A DNA stretch of 35,729 bases from Lachnospiraceae bacterium (GCA_017553695.1 JAFZKG010000024.1:1-35729); one strand, 5' to 3'. Positions 14,673-22,859 are shown, numbered from the stretch's first letter. Notes: generated by a model from the letters alone, not told the origin. Translations and numbers: made by a program.

Positions 14673-16091
14673 TTAAACGGCCAGTCCAGGGAATAGCATA
14701 CACATCACGATACAGACGGCCATTCCTATGAATGGGTAAACGACCGTCGTTCGGAATACGCAGCTGTATCCTTCTTTGTGAGTCATGCCTGCTGCCTTCA
14801 GCATGGCGATGACGCCGGCACAGATTGGAAGTGTATCCAGGATGGAAACAGCGAACAATGCAATACGATGCATGCCAGCTGCAGTCATGCCCATCTGCTG
14901 AGCTACTGGCAGGAACCCTGTTGCGGAAAAGATGATACCTGCAACAGCATCGCTTGCCAGGAATCCGGACAAGGATGCGAAAACGCCGAAGGTGATATAT
15001 GACGGGAACGGAAGTCCGCGCAGCCATCCGATAATAACATTGAACACATCGGTGGAAGAAACAACCTGCGCGTAGCCCATCTGTGCTGCCATATACATAA
15101 CGATTGGGAATGCTGCTGCAATACCTGCTGCCAGAAGCTTGGTCAATGGTTTGAATGACCACTTCGGGCCCTCTTTCAGGTTGACTGCAAAGAGGATCAG
15201 GGAAAGAACGATGGTCACGATCAGCGTTGGCTCGATCTGCCATCCCAGGAATCCGTACAGAACAACATTCAGAACCAGCGGGATCAGTGCCAGTGCCCAA
15301 TGAGGAAGTTTTCTTTCCGGTGCTTTTGCATCCGGTGCCGGCGGGCCGCCAGGTCCCGGAGGAAGCGGTGCACCTTCGCCAGGTGCGCCAGGGGAGAAGA
15401 ATCCTCCGCTGGTCTCTACATAATGAAGATCTTTTTTCACTGCTTTCTTACAGAAAGACCAGATCCAGAGAACATTCAGTACAAACATCACAAATACACC
15501 AACCAGGCCAGGTACTAATGCTGCAGTCGACTTGGTTCCAAAGAATGCAGATCCTAACACATTGGTGTAAAGCGGTGTGCCCGGACAGCAGGCTGCCATA
15601 GAAAGCGCGCCGGCCAGGATACCTGCAACCGGCTTCTTCGGAAGATCAGCCGCTTTGAACAATCCTGCACCCATCGGGATGATACAGAAGGTTGCCACAT
15701 ACACATTCATGCCACAGAAGCACAGGATCATTGCAACGATCAAGTACACATAAGCAGATGTCATTTTCATGCGAAGTGGTGACATCCCATCTTTAATAAA
15801 TATTTTCCGGAACAGATTTCCGATAGACTCCGCTGCTCCGCTTCGTAAATACACCTGTCCCAGCAAGACACTCAGGATTACACAGAAGCCCATGCTGGCC
15901 AGAATGTTAGACGCACCATCCCAGAAGGTGCCCATCATTGTGGAATAAACCGGAAGACGGCATCCCAGGCAGACGAGGCACGCTGCGATACAGCATCCTA
16001 CAAACGTATCCAGGCCTTTGTAGACCGCGATCAGAAGCGCGATCACGACGACGATCATGACGATCAGGCCAATAATCATACTACCTGTCAT
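14673..16091 (-). CDS. GntP-family (gluconate permease-like) transporter
   Basis: A 472-residue membrane protein with twelve or so hydrophobic segments. It resembles GntP-type H+ symporters: N-terminal LIVMIVVVIALLIAVYKG, then SMGFCVILSVLLGQVYLRSGAAESIGN, matching the family's glycine-rich helix and following loop, and ACCPGTPLYTNVLGSAFFG, equivalent to the PTPGP motif. Likely import of a sugar acid or other organic acid; the exact substrate is unknown. A central cytoplasmic loop (about 224-262) is rich in Pro, Gly and Ala (GAPLPPGPGGPPAPDAK), unusual in this family. It starts 3 bases after the flavoprotein stop with GAGAGG upstream, so the two are cotranscribed. Its role may overlap that of the TRAP system. 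Confidence 0.78.
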   Translation of the reverse strand: MTGSMIIGLIVMIVVVIALLIAVYKGLDTFVGCCIAACLVCLGCRLPVYSTMMGTFWDGASNILASMGFCVILSVLLGQVYLRSGAAESIGNLFRKIFIKDGMSPLRMKMTSAYVYLIVAMILCFCGMNVYVATFCIIPMGAGLFKAADLPKKPVAGILAGALSMAACCPGTPLYTNVLGSAFFGTKSTAALVPGLVGVFVMFVLNVLWIWSFCKKAVKKDLHYVETSGGFFSPGAPGEGAPLPPGPGGPPAPDAKAPERKLPHWALALIPLVLNVVLYGFLGWQIEPTLIVTIVLSLILFAVNLKEGPKWSFKPLTKLLAAGIAAAFPIVMYMAAQMGYAQVVSSTDVFNVIIGWLRGLPFPSYITFGVFASLSGFLASDAVAGIIFSATGFLPVAQQMGMTAAGMHRIALFAVSILDTLPICAGVIAMLKAAGMTHKEGYSCVFRTTVVYPFIGMAVCIVMCMLFPGLAV

Positions 16092-16094
16092 TTT

Positions 16095-17552
16095 TTACCT
16101 CTCTTTCAAATATGCATCTATACTTTCTGCTGCGATCCGACCGGTATTGAAGGCAAAACCTGATGTATGCCCCGGCATACCAAAGCAGTACGAGTCTTTG
16201 CAGATTGTATTCGCGTCATTACCTGCTGCGTAAAGACCCGGGATCGGGTATCCGTTTGAATCCAGCACCTCTGCATTTTTGTTGATATTGATGCCGCCTA
16301 ATGTACCATAGCTGTTTGCGAAAACGCGGCATGCATAATATTTATTGCCTTTAATTGGTTTTAAGAGTTCCTGCTTTTTATGGAAGTCACTGTCATATTT
16401 GTCTTCACACATCTGATTATAGCGATCCACCGTTGCCTGCAGTTTTTCCGGATCCATGCCCATTTTTTCTGCAAGTTCCTCAATGGAATCTGCCATGAAT
16501 ACTTCGCTGAACCCTTCTTCGGTCAGTTCCTTCATCTTTTCCTCAAATCGCTCCGGCCAGTCTGTCCACTGATTTGTGAACGGATCCTTGCTTGGAAGCG
16601 TGATCACGAAACCATCTTTCTTATAGGAATCAACGATCTCATCTGTCACGATCATATAAGCACAATTGCCTGGCTGACGACGGATCGCGTTGATGCCATA
16701 AGCTCCATTGGTCAAAACGAATTCATCGACAAAACGTTCTGCCCGTTCATTGACCATCAGGTTTGGCTGACGAAGACTCCTCAGTTCCGCACAGAATCCG
16801 CCTGGTCCGCCGTAAAACGGATGAAGGATGCCTGCAAAAGCATCATAGAACATGAATCCTTTCGCTGCTCCTACTTCCCAGGCCATCTGAAGGCCTTCTC
16901 CATCACACCCCTGTGTCATCGGGATGATGGTCTTACCCAATTCATATGGCGTGTATTCTTTTACCATTTCTGCATTGTTGCCGAAACCACCGGTTGCGAT
17001 CACGACTGCCTCTGCGGTCACTTCTACATCTTCCCCGTCTTTTTCCGCGATGAACCCACAAACCTTACCGTCTTTTACGGTCAGCTTTTTCACGCGGCAG
17101 TTCAGAATGGCTTCCACGCCAAGTTTTTCTTCTTCTCTCCACATCCGGTCACAGATGAAGCCCTCCGGTCCCATCGTATATTCATGCCAGGTGTGATTTC
17201 CGCCTTCAATGTAGGCATTCAGGGAATCAAATACGCAGCCGAAGCTTTCCAGCCATTGCAGCGTTTCCGCTGACTTATTCACATAAGCCGACACAAGACC
17301 CGGATCCACCTCCCAGTGGGTGAAATCCATGAAGAATTTAAATGCTTCCGCCTTTGTGACGACCCTCTGCAGCCTTCTTTGCTGAATCGTATCCACTGCA
17401 AAAGGTCCGGAACCACCATTCATGGCTCCGCCCAGATGATCTTTCTTTTCAAAGATAATGACCTTCCGGCCCAACTGTGCAGCCTGCAGCGCAGCTGACT
17501 GTCCGCCAGGGCCACCGCCCACAACAGCGATCTCTGTTTTGATGATCTGCAT
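16095..17552 (-). CDS. FAD-dependent oxidoreductase, fumarate reductase flavoprotein-like
   Basis: A 485-residue FAD_binding_2 protein. The N-terminal dinucleotide fold is VVGGGPGGQSAALQAAQLG, with EKKDHLGGAMNGG after the second strand. The C-terminal FAD segment is GGININKNAEVLDSNG followed by GLYAAGNDAN. The middle capping domain has NLMVNERAERFVDE, as in fumarate reductase and ketosteroid dehydrogenase relatives. It has no signal peptide, no heme motif and no flavin-transfer domain, so it is probably cytoplasmic and takes electrons from a soluble donor, perhaps the flavoprotein at 19308-21359. The expected reaction is reduction of an activated double bond or its reverse. Start: GGAG seven bases before the ATG. 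It heads a run with the GntP-like and MaoC-like genes. Confidence 0.87.
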   Translation of the reverse strand: MQIIKTEIAVVGGGPGGQSAALQAAQLGRKVIIFEKKDHLGGAMNGGSGPFAVDTIQQRRLQRVVTKAEAFKFFMDFTHWEVDPGLVSAYVNKSAETLQWLESFGCVFDSLNAYIEGGNHTWHEYTMGPEGFICDRMWREEEKLGVEAILNCRVKKLTVKDGKVCGFIAEKDGEDVEVTAEAVVIATGGFGNNAEMVKEYTPYELGKTIIPMTQGCDGEGLQMAWEVGAAKGFMFYDAFAGILHPFYGGPGGFCAELRSLRQPNLMVNERAERFVDEFVLTNGAYGINAIRRQPGNCAYMIVTDEIVDSYKKDGFVITLPSKDPFTNQWTDWPERFEEKMKELTEEGFSEVFMADSIEELAEKMGMDPEKLQATVDRYNQMCEDKYDSDFHKKQELLKPIKGNKYYACRVFANSYGTLGGININKNAEVLDSNGYPIPGLYAAGNDANTICKDSYCFGMPGHTSGFAFNTGRIAAESIDAYLKER

Positions 17553-17583
17553 GTCTCCACTCCTTTCGATAATTCTTGATGAT

Positions 17584-17611
17584 AAAAAAACGATACCATT
17601 GCGGTATCGTT
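17584..17611 (-). terminator. Terminator after the PucR gene
   Basis: Read on the minus strand: AACGATACC, loop GCAAT, GGTATCGTT (9-base-pair stem, 17611-17589) running into a T-tract at 17590-17584. It lies between the PucR stop and the flavoprotein start, so the flavoprotein run either has its own promoter or depends on read-through. The loop and 3' arm contain CAATGGT. Confidence 0.8.
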
Positions 17612-17676
17612 AGTGTCATTGGCAGAAAAGCAAATCTGCCGATGTTCATTTTTTCATTTTTGACAAAAGGAATGTA

Positions 17677-19197
17677 TTACCATAGTTTCCTGCGTTTCAG
17701 ATAATCAATGATCTTAAAGGACAGCATATAGTTGTGATAACTGGCCGGATCCTTCAGGTCTGTCTGTAAGATCTCTTCAATCTTTCCGATCCGATACTTG
17801 ACGGTGTTCCGATGAACGAACATTTTTTCTGAAACAACATTGATATTGCCGACGCAATCCACATAGTTCTCAAATGTATTCAACAGTTCGGAATTGCTCT
17901 CCTGATCTGCCTGCATCAATCGGAAAATACCCGGGCTGACCATCTGTTTCAGCCGGAATGGATCGTGGATGTCATTCAGCATGAAATAAATGCTCATATC
18001 CTCAAAGTGGTTACAACAGTTTTCAAAAGAAAGCTCCCTGGAAAGGCGCAGTGCAGAATCTGCCTGCCGGTAAAAAGTTCTGGCTTCCGAAATATCTTCG
18101 AAGGACTGGCTGACCCCACAGCGCAGGTTCCATTCATAAAGGGCAGAAGAATAATCTTCATCCGTTTTATCTGCAGGGACAAAAAGAACGATCTTATTTG
18201 TATAGAGCAATCCCTTTGCTCCTGTAATCAGGTTCTGCAGCGCGTCAAATGCCGGCTGCAGGATCGTCGGACTGTCTTGTCCGTCATCTCGTTCCGCAAC
18301 GATCAGCCGCATCCGCTCCGGCTTTTTCCATGCAAGTTTCCGGCATTCTTCCTGCGCGTTTTTCTGACTCATGTTTCCTTCCAGAATACGAAGGAACAAT
18401 GTCTCAAAAGAGTTGATCGGAACCCGGACCCGGTCCCAGGACAGGACCAGTTTGCAAACCAGTGAACTAAGGACCGAAATTTTATAATAGTCCCTCATCG
18501 TGACCTGGCCCATCCCATGATCCACAACCAGATAGCCGAATACTTTCCTGTCTGCCGTAAACTGACTGATCAGCAACGTTTTTACCGGCTCGCTTTTTTG
18601 AACCGGCAGTATATATGTTGCCCGGTCTATGACATTGAAACGCTCCACTCCCGGCTGTTCCGAAAACGGCTGTGCCTCTGCGATTATGTTTCTCACAGCA
18701 GTTTCCGTTTCTTCCTCGCCGATTCCGGAGCATAAAATATTCTGCATGTTATCCATGGCCATAAATGGATGTCCCAGATACTCTGTTCCCTTTTCAACCA
18801 GTTGCTCCATACTCCCGGCAACGATCAGATCTTCGAGAAGTTTTATCTGCTCATTCAAGTCTGAGAAGATCTGTTCCGTCAATTTGCTCCGCATCAGGAA
18901 CAGGTCCGTCATATCAGACGGGTCCGCAAAGATGATATTCGTTTCCGGTGAGATCTTCAGAGAATTGACTTTTTTGAGGTAATTGGCCGGACATAAACAG
19001 AAAAGGTTTTTGATTTCCGGTGTTTTTACAAGTTCCTCGATTCGCGTAAGATCGGTAGTCAGATAGATCAGGTCGTTTTTCAACTTCTGTCCTTTTTCCG
19101 GCAGCAGCTGCACGGAGAAAATATCCGTGTTCTGATTGATCGTTGCTTTCAACGATCTGGAAAAATTCAGATGCTCTATAAATTCTGATATCTGCAT
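17677..19197 (-). CDS. PucR-family transcriptional regulator
   Basis: A 506-residue regulator of the PucR/CdaR type. The C-terminal helix-turn-helix (about 435-500) has the diagnostic NINVVSEKMFVHRNTVKYRIGKIEEIL. The central part (about 120-400) looks like a GAF-like sensor followed by a GGDEF-like degenerate domain common in these regulators; the first 100 residues resemble the PucR N-terminal domain. Such proteins respond to small metabolites and often activate adjacent catabolic genes. It is divergent from the tandem flavoprotein gene, with a promoter-overlapping dyad between them, and upstream of the flavoprotein/GntP/MaoC run. AAGGGAC lies five bases before the ATG. The effector is unknown. 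Confidence 0.88.
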   Translation of the reverse strand: MQISEFIEHLNFSRSLKATINQNTDIFSVQLLPEKGQKLKNDLIYLTTDLTRIEELVKTPEIKNLFCLCPANYLKKVNSLKISPETNIIFADPSDMTDLFLMRSKLTEQIFSDLNEQIKLLEDLIVAGSMEQLVEKGTEYLGHPFMAMDNMQNILCSGIGEEETETAVRNIIAEAQPFSEQPGVERFNVIDRATYILPVQKSEPVKTLLISQFTADRKVFGYLVVDHGMGQVTMRDYYKISVLSSLVCKLVLSWDRVRVPINSFETLFLRILEGNMSQKNAQEECRKLAWKKPERMRLIVAERDDGQDSPTILQPAFDALQNLITGAKGLLYTNKIVLFVPADKTDEDYSSALYEWNLRCGVSQSFEDISEARTFYRQADSALRLSRELSFENCCNHFEDMSIYFMLNDIHDPFRLKQMVSPGIFRLMQADQESNSELLNTFENYVDCVGNINVVSEKMFVHRNTVKYRIGKIEEILQTDLKDPASYHNYMLSFKIIDYLKRRKLW

Positions 19198-19240
19198 ATT
19201 TTGTCCCTTTTTTCAAAAAGAAGCCGGTTTTTCTCTATTG

Positions 19241-19268
19241 CTGACAATGACTGTGAAACCATTGTAAT
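19241..19268 (+). promoter_or_regulatory. Promoter with overlapping dyad for the tandem flavoprotein gene
   Basis: CTGACA (19241-19246), 16 bases, TGTAAT (19263-19268) forms a promoter starting near 19275. The dyad ACAATG-N10-CATTGT (19244-19265) spans from the -35 to the -10, a position suited to a repressor or switchable activator, with PucR the obvious candidate. The right arm, read on the minus strand, gives ACAATGGTTT. The ribosome site AAGGAG is at 19294-19299. Confidence 0.5.
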
Positions 19269-19307
19269 GATAGCATACCAATAGAAGAAAAGAAAGGAGC
19301 CTGCCTT

Positions 19308-21359
19308 ATGAAGATACTTGGAATCAGCTGCGGCAGCGTGATGGGCAACAGCGAGATCATGCTGCGCAAAGCATTAATGAGTGCCGAAGCAAAAGGGGCT
19401 GAAGTGGAAATGATCCGTATCAATGACTTTTTCATCACGCCTTGCAATGAATGCGGTGCTTGCGAAAAAGAAGGTGCTGATTACATTTATGACTGTATTT
19501 ATGAAGACGACTTCCCTGCTGTCGCTCAGGAGGTTTTAGAGAGCGACGGACTGATTGTATCGTTTCCGGTATATAACTGGTCGCCGGATGCACAGGTGAA
19601 GGTTCTGGCAGACCGTTTTGGATTTCATTATAATCGTGCGCATCTTGAGGAACTTGCAGCCGAAGGAATACCTGTCGATGCGCGCCTTCTGAAGCAACGC
19701 CCGGTCGGATTCATCTCCGTTGCCGGCGCTATGGACGAGCACTATTACTCAATGGGCCTGGGGCCAGCGCTTCAATTTTCATATGATCTTGGCCTTATAC
19801 CAGTCGATCAGGTGCTTTGCGGTTTCACAACAGACAAAGGACACTGCCTGAAGCACGATGACAAAATGGCGCATGCAGGAAGAATCGGTGAGCACGTGGC
19901 AGACGCGATCGAAACCGGTGATTTCAGTTGGAAAGGCGAGGCTGGCACCTGTCCGTCCTGTCACAATAATATGATGATCCTGAAAGACGGAAAGATCACC
20001 TGCCCATTCTGCGGCATTGAAGGAACCGTTTCCTACGACGGTACGGTGCAGATCGATTTCTCCAATGCGGATCTTTTGAAAAAACGTACAGATCCAGCCA
20101 TCATATTACGTTCTTATCACGAAATGATGGCGAAGATAGACGATTTTTGCAACCGGAAAGATAGTCTAGCGGAAAAGATGGATTATTATCGTTGCCTGAC
20201 AATCCCGAAGGTTGAGATTGGCGCACCTGCTGCGGAGTCTGATACACCGTCATTTGCTGATGTGCCTGTATTTTCACCAAAAGACGCCCCTGCCGGAATT
20301 CCGCCATTTCCGCCTCCTGGAGCATCGGATATGCCTCCAGGCGGCGCGCCAGATCTGCCACCGAATGGCGCGCCTCCTATGCCGCCAATGGCAGTTCCGG
20401 ACGATCCAAATCGTCCCCGTCATATCCTCGGTATTAGTTTCGGCATCGAAGACGGCAACTGCGACATCCTGACCAAAGAGGCTTTGCTTGGCGCGAAAGA
20501 GGCTGGCGCTGAAATCCGGATGGCCCGGATTCAGGATTTGAAAATCCTGCCATGTGTCGGCTGTCATGGCTGCATGAAAAACATGTACATGAAAGCTTCC
20601 CCAGACTGCGTTCTGAAGGGGGATCAATTCAATGACTTTATAAAAGAAGTATTCTGGGCAGATGGCGTTGTGTTTGTCACGCCAGTGACCAAAGGCAGCC
20701 CGAACTCCTTTTTCCGCATTTATCAGGACCATATGCCGACTTGGGACGTTGCGGGGATCCGCAAGGCCGGAATCCAAACGCGACCGGATTCGAAGATCGA
20801 CCCTCGTGCTTTCAACCACCGGACAGCCGGTCTGATTGCTGTCGGAGCCAGTGCAGAAGATAAGGAACTTGGATTCTCCATGATGCAGAACATCACGCAC
20901 TGTCTGCAGATGGATCCAATCGATGGATTCTTCGCAGGGGGCAATTACGGACATGGCCAGGTCCTGGAACAGGATGCACAGTTAAAGCGCGCACGCGAGG
21001 TAGGCAGAAATGTGGCCGAAGAAGCAAAACTCGCACGGAAGAAACGCACCTGGCACGGAGAAACGGGGACTTGCCCAGTCTGCCACCACTCTGTTTTTGT
21101 CGTGGAGCCGGAAAAGAAGTATGTTTCCTGCTGCAACTGCGCAATCGACGGGATCCTGGTAGAAAAAGACGGCCGCCTGATCCCGCAGTTTTCAGATATG
21201 GAACTGCGTTTCCCGCGGACCACGGAAGAAGAAATGCTGCACCATCATTCGGATGTCGATGAGCAAATGTTTGATTATTCCAGTATGAAAGCCGTGTTGG
21301 ATGAAAAGAAAAAAGTCTACAAGGATTATAATGTGAAACTCGTAAAACCTCAGCGGTAA
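19308..21359 (+). CDS. Tandem iron-sulfur-flavoprotein-like/zinc-ribbon protein (two flavodoxin modules)
   Basis: A 683-residue protein made of two copies of the same module. Module 1 (about 1-298) and module 2 (about 371-683) each start with an ILGIS strand and flavin loop, carry a Cys cluster like those of iron-sulfur flavoproteins and NADPH-dependent FMN reductases (CNECGAC plus a later Cys; CVGCHGC plus a later Cys), and then a four-Cys zinc ribbon (CPSC/CPFC near 214 and 230; CPVC/CCNC near 589 and 608). The joint (about 300-370) is Pro/Met/Gly-rich. The likely role is electron transfer from NAD(P)H through FMN and possibly Fe-S to a partner such as the neighbouring flavoprotein. The fusion would lock an otherwise dimeric unit into one chain. 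The start has AAGGAG eight bases upstream. Module identity is clear; substrate and cofactors are inferred. Confidence 0.82.
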   Translation: MKILGISCGSVMGNSEIMLRKALMSAEAKGAEVEMIRINDFFITPCNECGACEKEGADYIYDCIYEDDFPAVAQEVLESDGLIVSFPVYNWSPDAQVKVLADRFGFHYNRAHLEELAAEGIPVDARLLKQRPVGFISVAGAMDEHYYSMGLGPALQFSYDLGLIPVDQVLCGFTTDKGHCLKHDDKMAHAGRIGEHVADAIETGDFSWKGEAGTCPSCHNNMMILKDGKITCPFCGIEGTVSYDGTVQIDFSNADLLKKRTDPAIILRSYHEMMAKIDDFCNRKDSLAEKMDYYRCLTIPKVEIGAPAAESDTPSFADVPVFSPKDAPAGIPPFPPPGASDMPPGGAPDLPPNGAPPMPPMAVPDDPNRPRHILGISFGIEDGNCDILTKEALLGAKEAGAEIRMARIQDLKILPCVGCHGCMKNMYMKASPDCVLKGDQFNDFIKEVFWADGVVFVTPVTKGSPNSFFRIYQDHMPTWDVAGIRKAGIQTRPDSKIDPRAFNHRTAGLIAVGASAEDKELGFSMMQNITHCLQMDPIDGFFAGGNYGHGQVLEQDAQLKRAREVGRNVAEEAKLARKKRTWHGETGTCPVCHHSVFVVEPEKKYVSCCNCAIDGILVEKDGRLIPQFSDMELRFPRTTEEEMLHHHSDVDEQMFDYSSMKAVLDEKKKVYKDYNVKLVKPQR

Positions 21360-21385
21360 ACAGCGGGCGATAATAAACCTCTCGA

Positions 21386-21417
21386 AACGGGCAGGGAATC
21401 CCTGCCCGTTTTTCTTT
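21386..21417 (+). terminator. Terminator after the tandem flavoprotein gene
   Basis: AACGGGCAGGG (21386-21396), loop AAT, CCCTGCCCGTT (21400-21410), then TTTCTTT. An 11-base-pair perfect stem with T-rich tail. Confidence 0.95.
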
Positions 21418-21503
21418 AGACGGTATCTTGGGATAATTCGCTCTAAAAATGTATCTTTTGCAAATTCCTCCCCCCCATTTTGAATATTTCAGCAAGATTT
21501 TTT

Positions 21504-21714
21504 GAGATATGTGAAAACCCTCCGTTCAATTATCGCCCCACACGTTCTCATATCTCCAATTATTATGCTGTTTACGTTAACTGACTTTCACATATCTCCG
21601 TTTTTCTTGCATTTGGCAAAAAGTAAGCCTTTGCTAACTTTCTCATATCTCCAATTATTTTGCTTTTTCGTGAAAAATATATTAACAATTGGGGGATGAC
21701 CTTGAGATATCGGT
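21504..21714. repeat. TCTCATATCTC intergenic repeat locus 2
   Basis: This gap between the terminator at 21417 and the gene at 21808 holds exact TCTCATATCTC at 21546-21556 and 21641-21651, and the variant TCACATATCTC at 21588-21598 and, reversed, at 21504-21514. A partial reversed copy (GAGATAT) starts at 21704. The block 21622-21679 matches 2196-2253 over 58 bases with 11 differences. TAAGC/GCTAA-type half-dyads precede the last copy, as at locus 1. No gene is visible here. The family is not one I recognise. Confidence 0.8.
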
Positions 21715-21807
21715 CTCATCATGTTAACATCAATGCCTACTCATTCTACAAGCAGAATCTTCGCTTGTAAGCACACATTTCTATTCTTATCACGAAGGAG
21801 ACTTCTT

Positions 21808-22779
21808 ATGATTTTCCCTATCATCTCCACTTCCGCTTTGGAATATTACCTCTCTCCTATCTCATTAAATGTGACAAGCATTGTCAAATCACAACGTATA
21901 CTCTGTAATTTACCTTTACAATATGATCTGACTTATCAGACAGAGTACGTGAAATATCTGGCAGACGACTATGGACTGTCACTGCCGCTTCAGGTTATGG
22001 CATGCAATGCAAAAAAGCGCGTCCTAACAAATGAGATGCATTGCCACACCCGCCCAAAGAATCTTCCTGACAGATCTTTCATCCGTCTTGATGATTCTTT
22101 ATGGATCTGTTCTCCGGAATTATGTGTCACACAGATTGCCTCTGCCATGCCACTTGTAAAATTAATCAGGGCGATCAATCATCTATGCGCAATCTATGTC
22201 GCGAACCCAAACGCACCGTATCTCCAATCCTCCCGGGACCCATTAACCACCGTGCAGTCCATCTCCGGCTTTGTTGGACGGGCGCCAGGCCTCAAGGGGA
22301 TTTCAAAAACCAGACAAGCTCTCCGGTATGCGCTGGATCGTTCCAACTCTCCTATGGAAAGTGATTTTGCTGTTTTATTCACGCTGCCAATCTCTCTGGG
22401 TGGTTACGCGTTACCAAAACCCCTTTTGAACCGCAATACCCGCCTTTTTTCCAATGTATCTTCCTTGCACTTATCTTCGGTTTGCTGCGATTTTGTATGG
22501 CCGGATCAGAAGATCATCGTAGAGTATGACAGCAATCTTTCACATCTTGATCCGGATCAGCACGCTTATGATAAAGGAAAGCACAATGCATTAACCCTGT
22601 CTGGGTACAAAGTGATCAATATAACTACAAAAGATGTGAAAGATTTTCCATCCGTTGACAGGACCTTCCGTCTGATAAGGAAGGAACTGGGTTTGCGTGC
22701 TTTCTCCACGGAATTTGAAAAATACTATTCCTTGAGACGTCAAAACGTTCTTTCTCTTCTTTTCAATATTGATGTATAA
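21808..22779 (+). CDS. Putative PD-(D/E)XK-like (DUF559/AbiEi-type) endonuclease-fold protein
   Basis: A 323-residue protein. The C-terminal third has the layout of a DUF559/Vsr-like nuclease: ESDFAVLFTLPISLGGYALPKPLLN, then CDFVWPDQKIIVEYDS with an Asp and Glu-x-Asp on adjacent strands, then a D...K-containing helix and SGYKVINITTKDVKD. A Lys after the acidic pair in classical PD-(D/E)XK spacing is not obvious, so catalysis is uncertain. The N-terminal part (TSALEYYLSP ... ELCVTQIASAMPLVKLIRAI) resembles proteins annotated near abortive-infection AbiEi. ATG at 21808 follows AAGGAG at 21795-21800; an upstream extension to 21721 is unlikely. It stands alone, is AT-richer by eye, and is preceded by the repeat locus, which suggests acquired DNA. 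Confidence 0.6.
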   Translation: MIFPIISTSALEYYLSPISLNVTSIVKSQRILCNLPLQYDLTYQTEYVKYLADDYGLSLPLQVMACNAKKRVLTNEMHCHTRPKNLPDRSFIRLDDSLWICSPELCVTQIASAMPLVKLIRAINHLCAIYVANPNAPYLQSSRDPLTTVQSISGFVGRAPGLKGISKTRQALRYALDRSNSPMESDFAVLFTLPISLGGYALPKPLLNRNTRLFSNVSSLHLSSVCCDFVWPDQKIIVEYDSNLSHLDPDQHAYDKGKHNALTLSGYKVINITTKDVKDFPSVDRTFRLIRKELGLRAFSTEFEKYYSLRRQNVLSLLFNIDV

Positions 22780-22821
22780 AAAACAGAGTCTATGAGGAGT
22801 TTCATCCATCATAGACTCTGT
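22777..22821 (-). terminator. Terminator downstream of the CotH gene
   Basis: ACAGAGTCTATG (22783-22794) and CATAGACTCTGT (22810-22821) form a 12-base-pair stem. The T-run follows it only on the minus strand (the A-run at 22778-22783 on the plus strand), so it mainly serves the CotH transcript, although both convergent genes end nearby. Confidence 0.75.
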
Positions 22822-22859
22822 CAGCAATCCCAATTAATAGTGATCCAGATCCGCCTGAA

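Noticed and set aside
16380..17273. 297-residue + strand open frame
   Set aside because: It lies entirely opposite the flavoprotein, whose FAD motifs are intact, and has no start signal or family likeness.
12969..17552. Bile-acid (bai) type operon suggested by flavoprotein plus dehydratase-like gene
   Set aside because: There is no CoA ligase, CoA transferase, BaiE-type dehydratase or hydroxysteroid dehydrogenase, so the resemblance is limited to broad families.
17449..17649. Short minus-strand ORF across the PucR terminator as a leader peptide
   Set aside because: It has no ribosome site, runs through the terminator hairpin and into the flavoprotein gene in another frame.
21504..21714. CRISPR array or origin-type iterons at the TCTCATATCTC repeats
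   Set aside because: Copies occur in both orientations with irregular spacing, there are no spacer-repeat units, and no replication or cas gene is adjacent.
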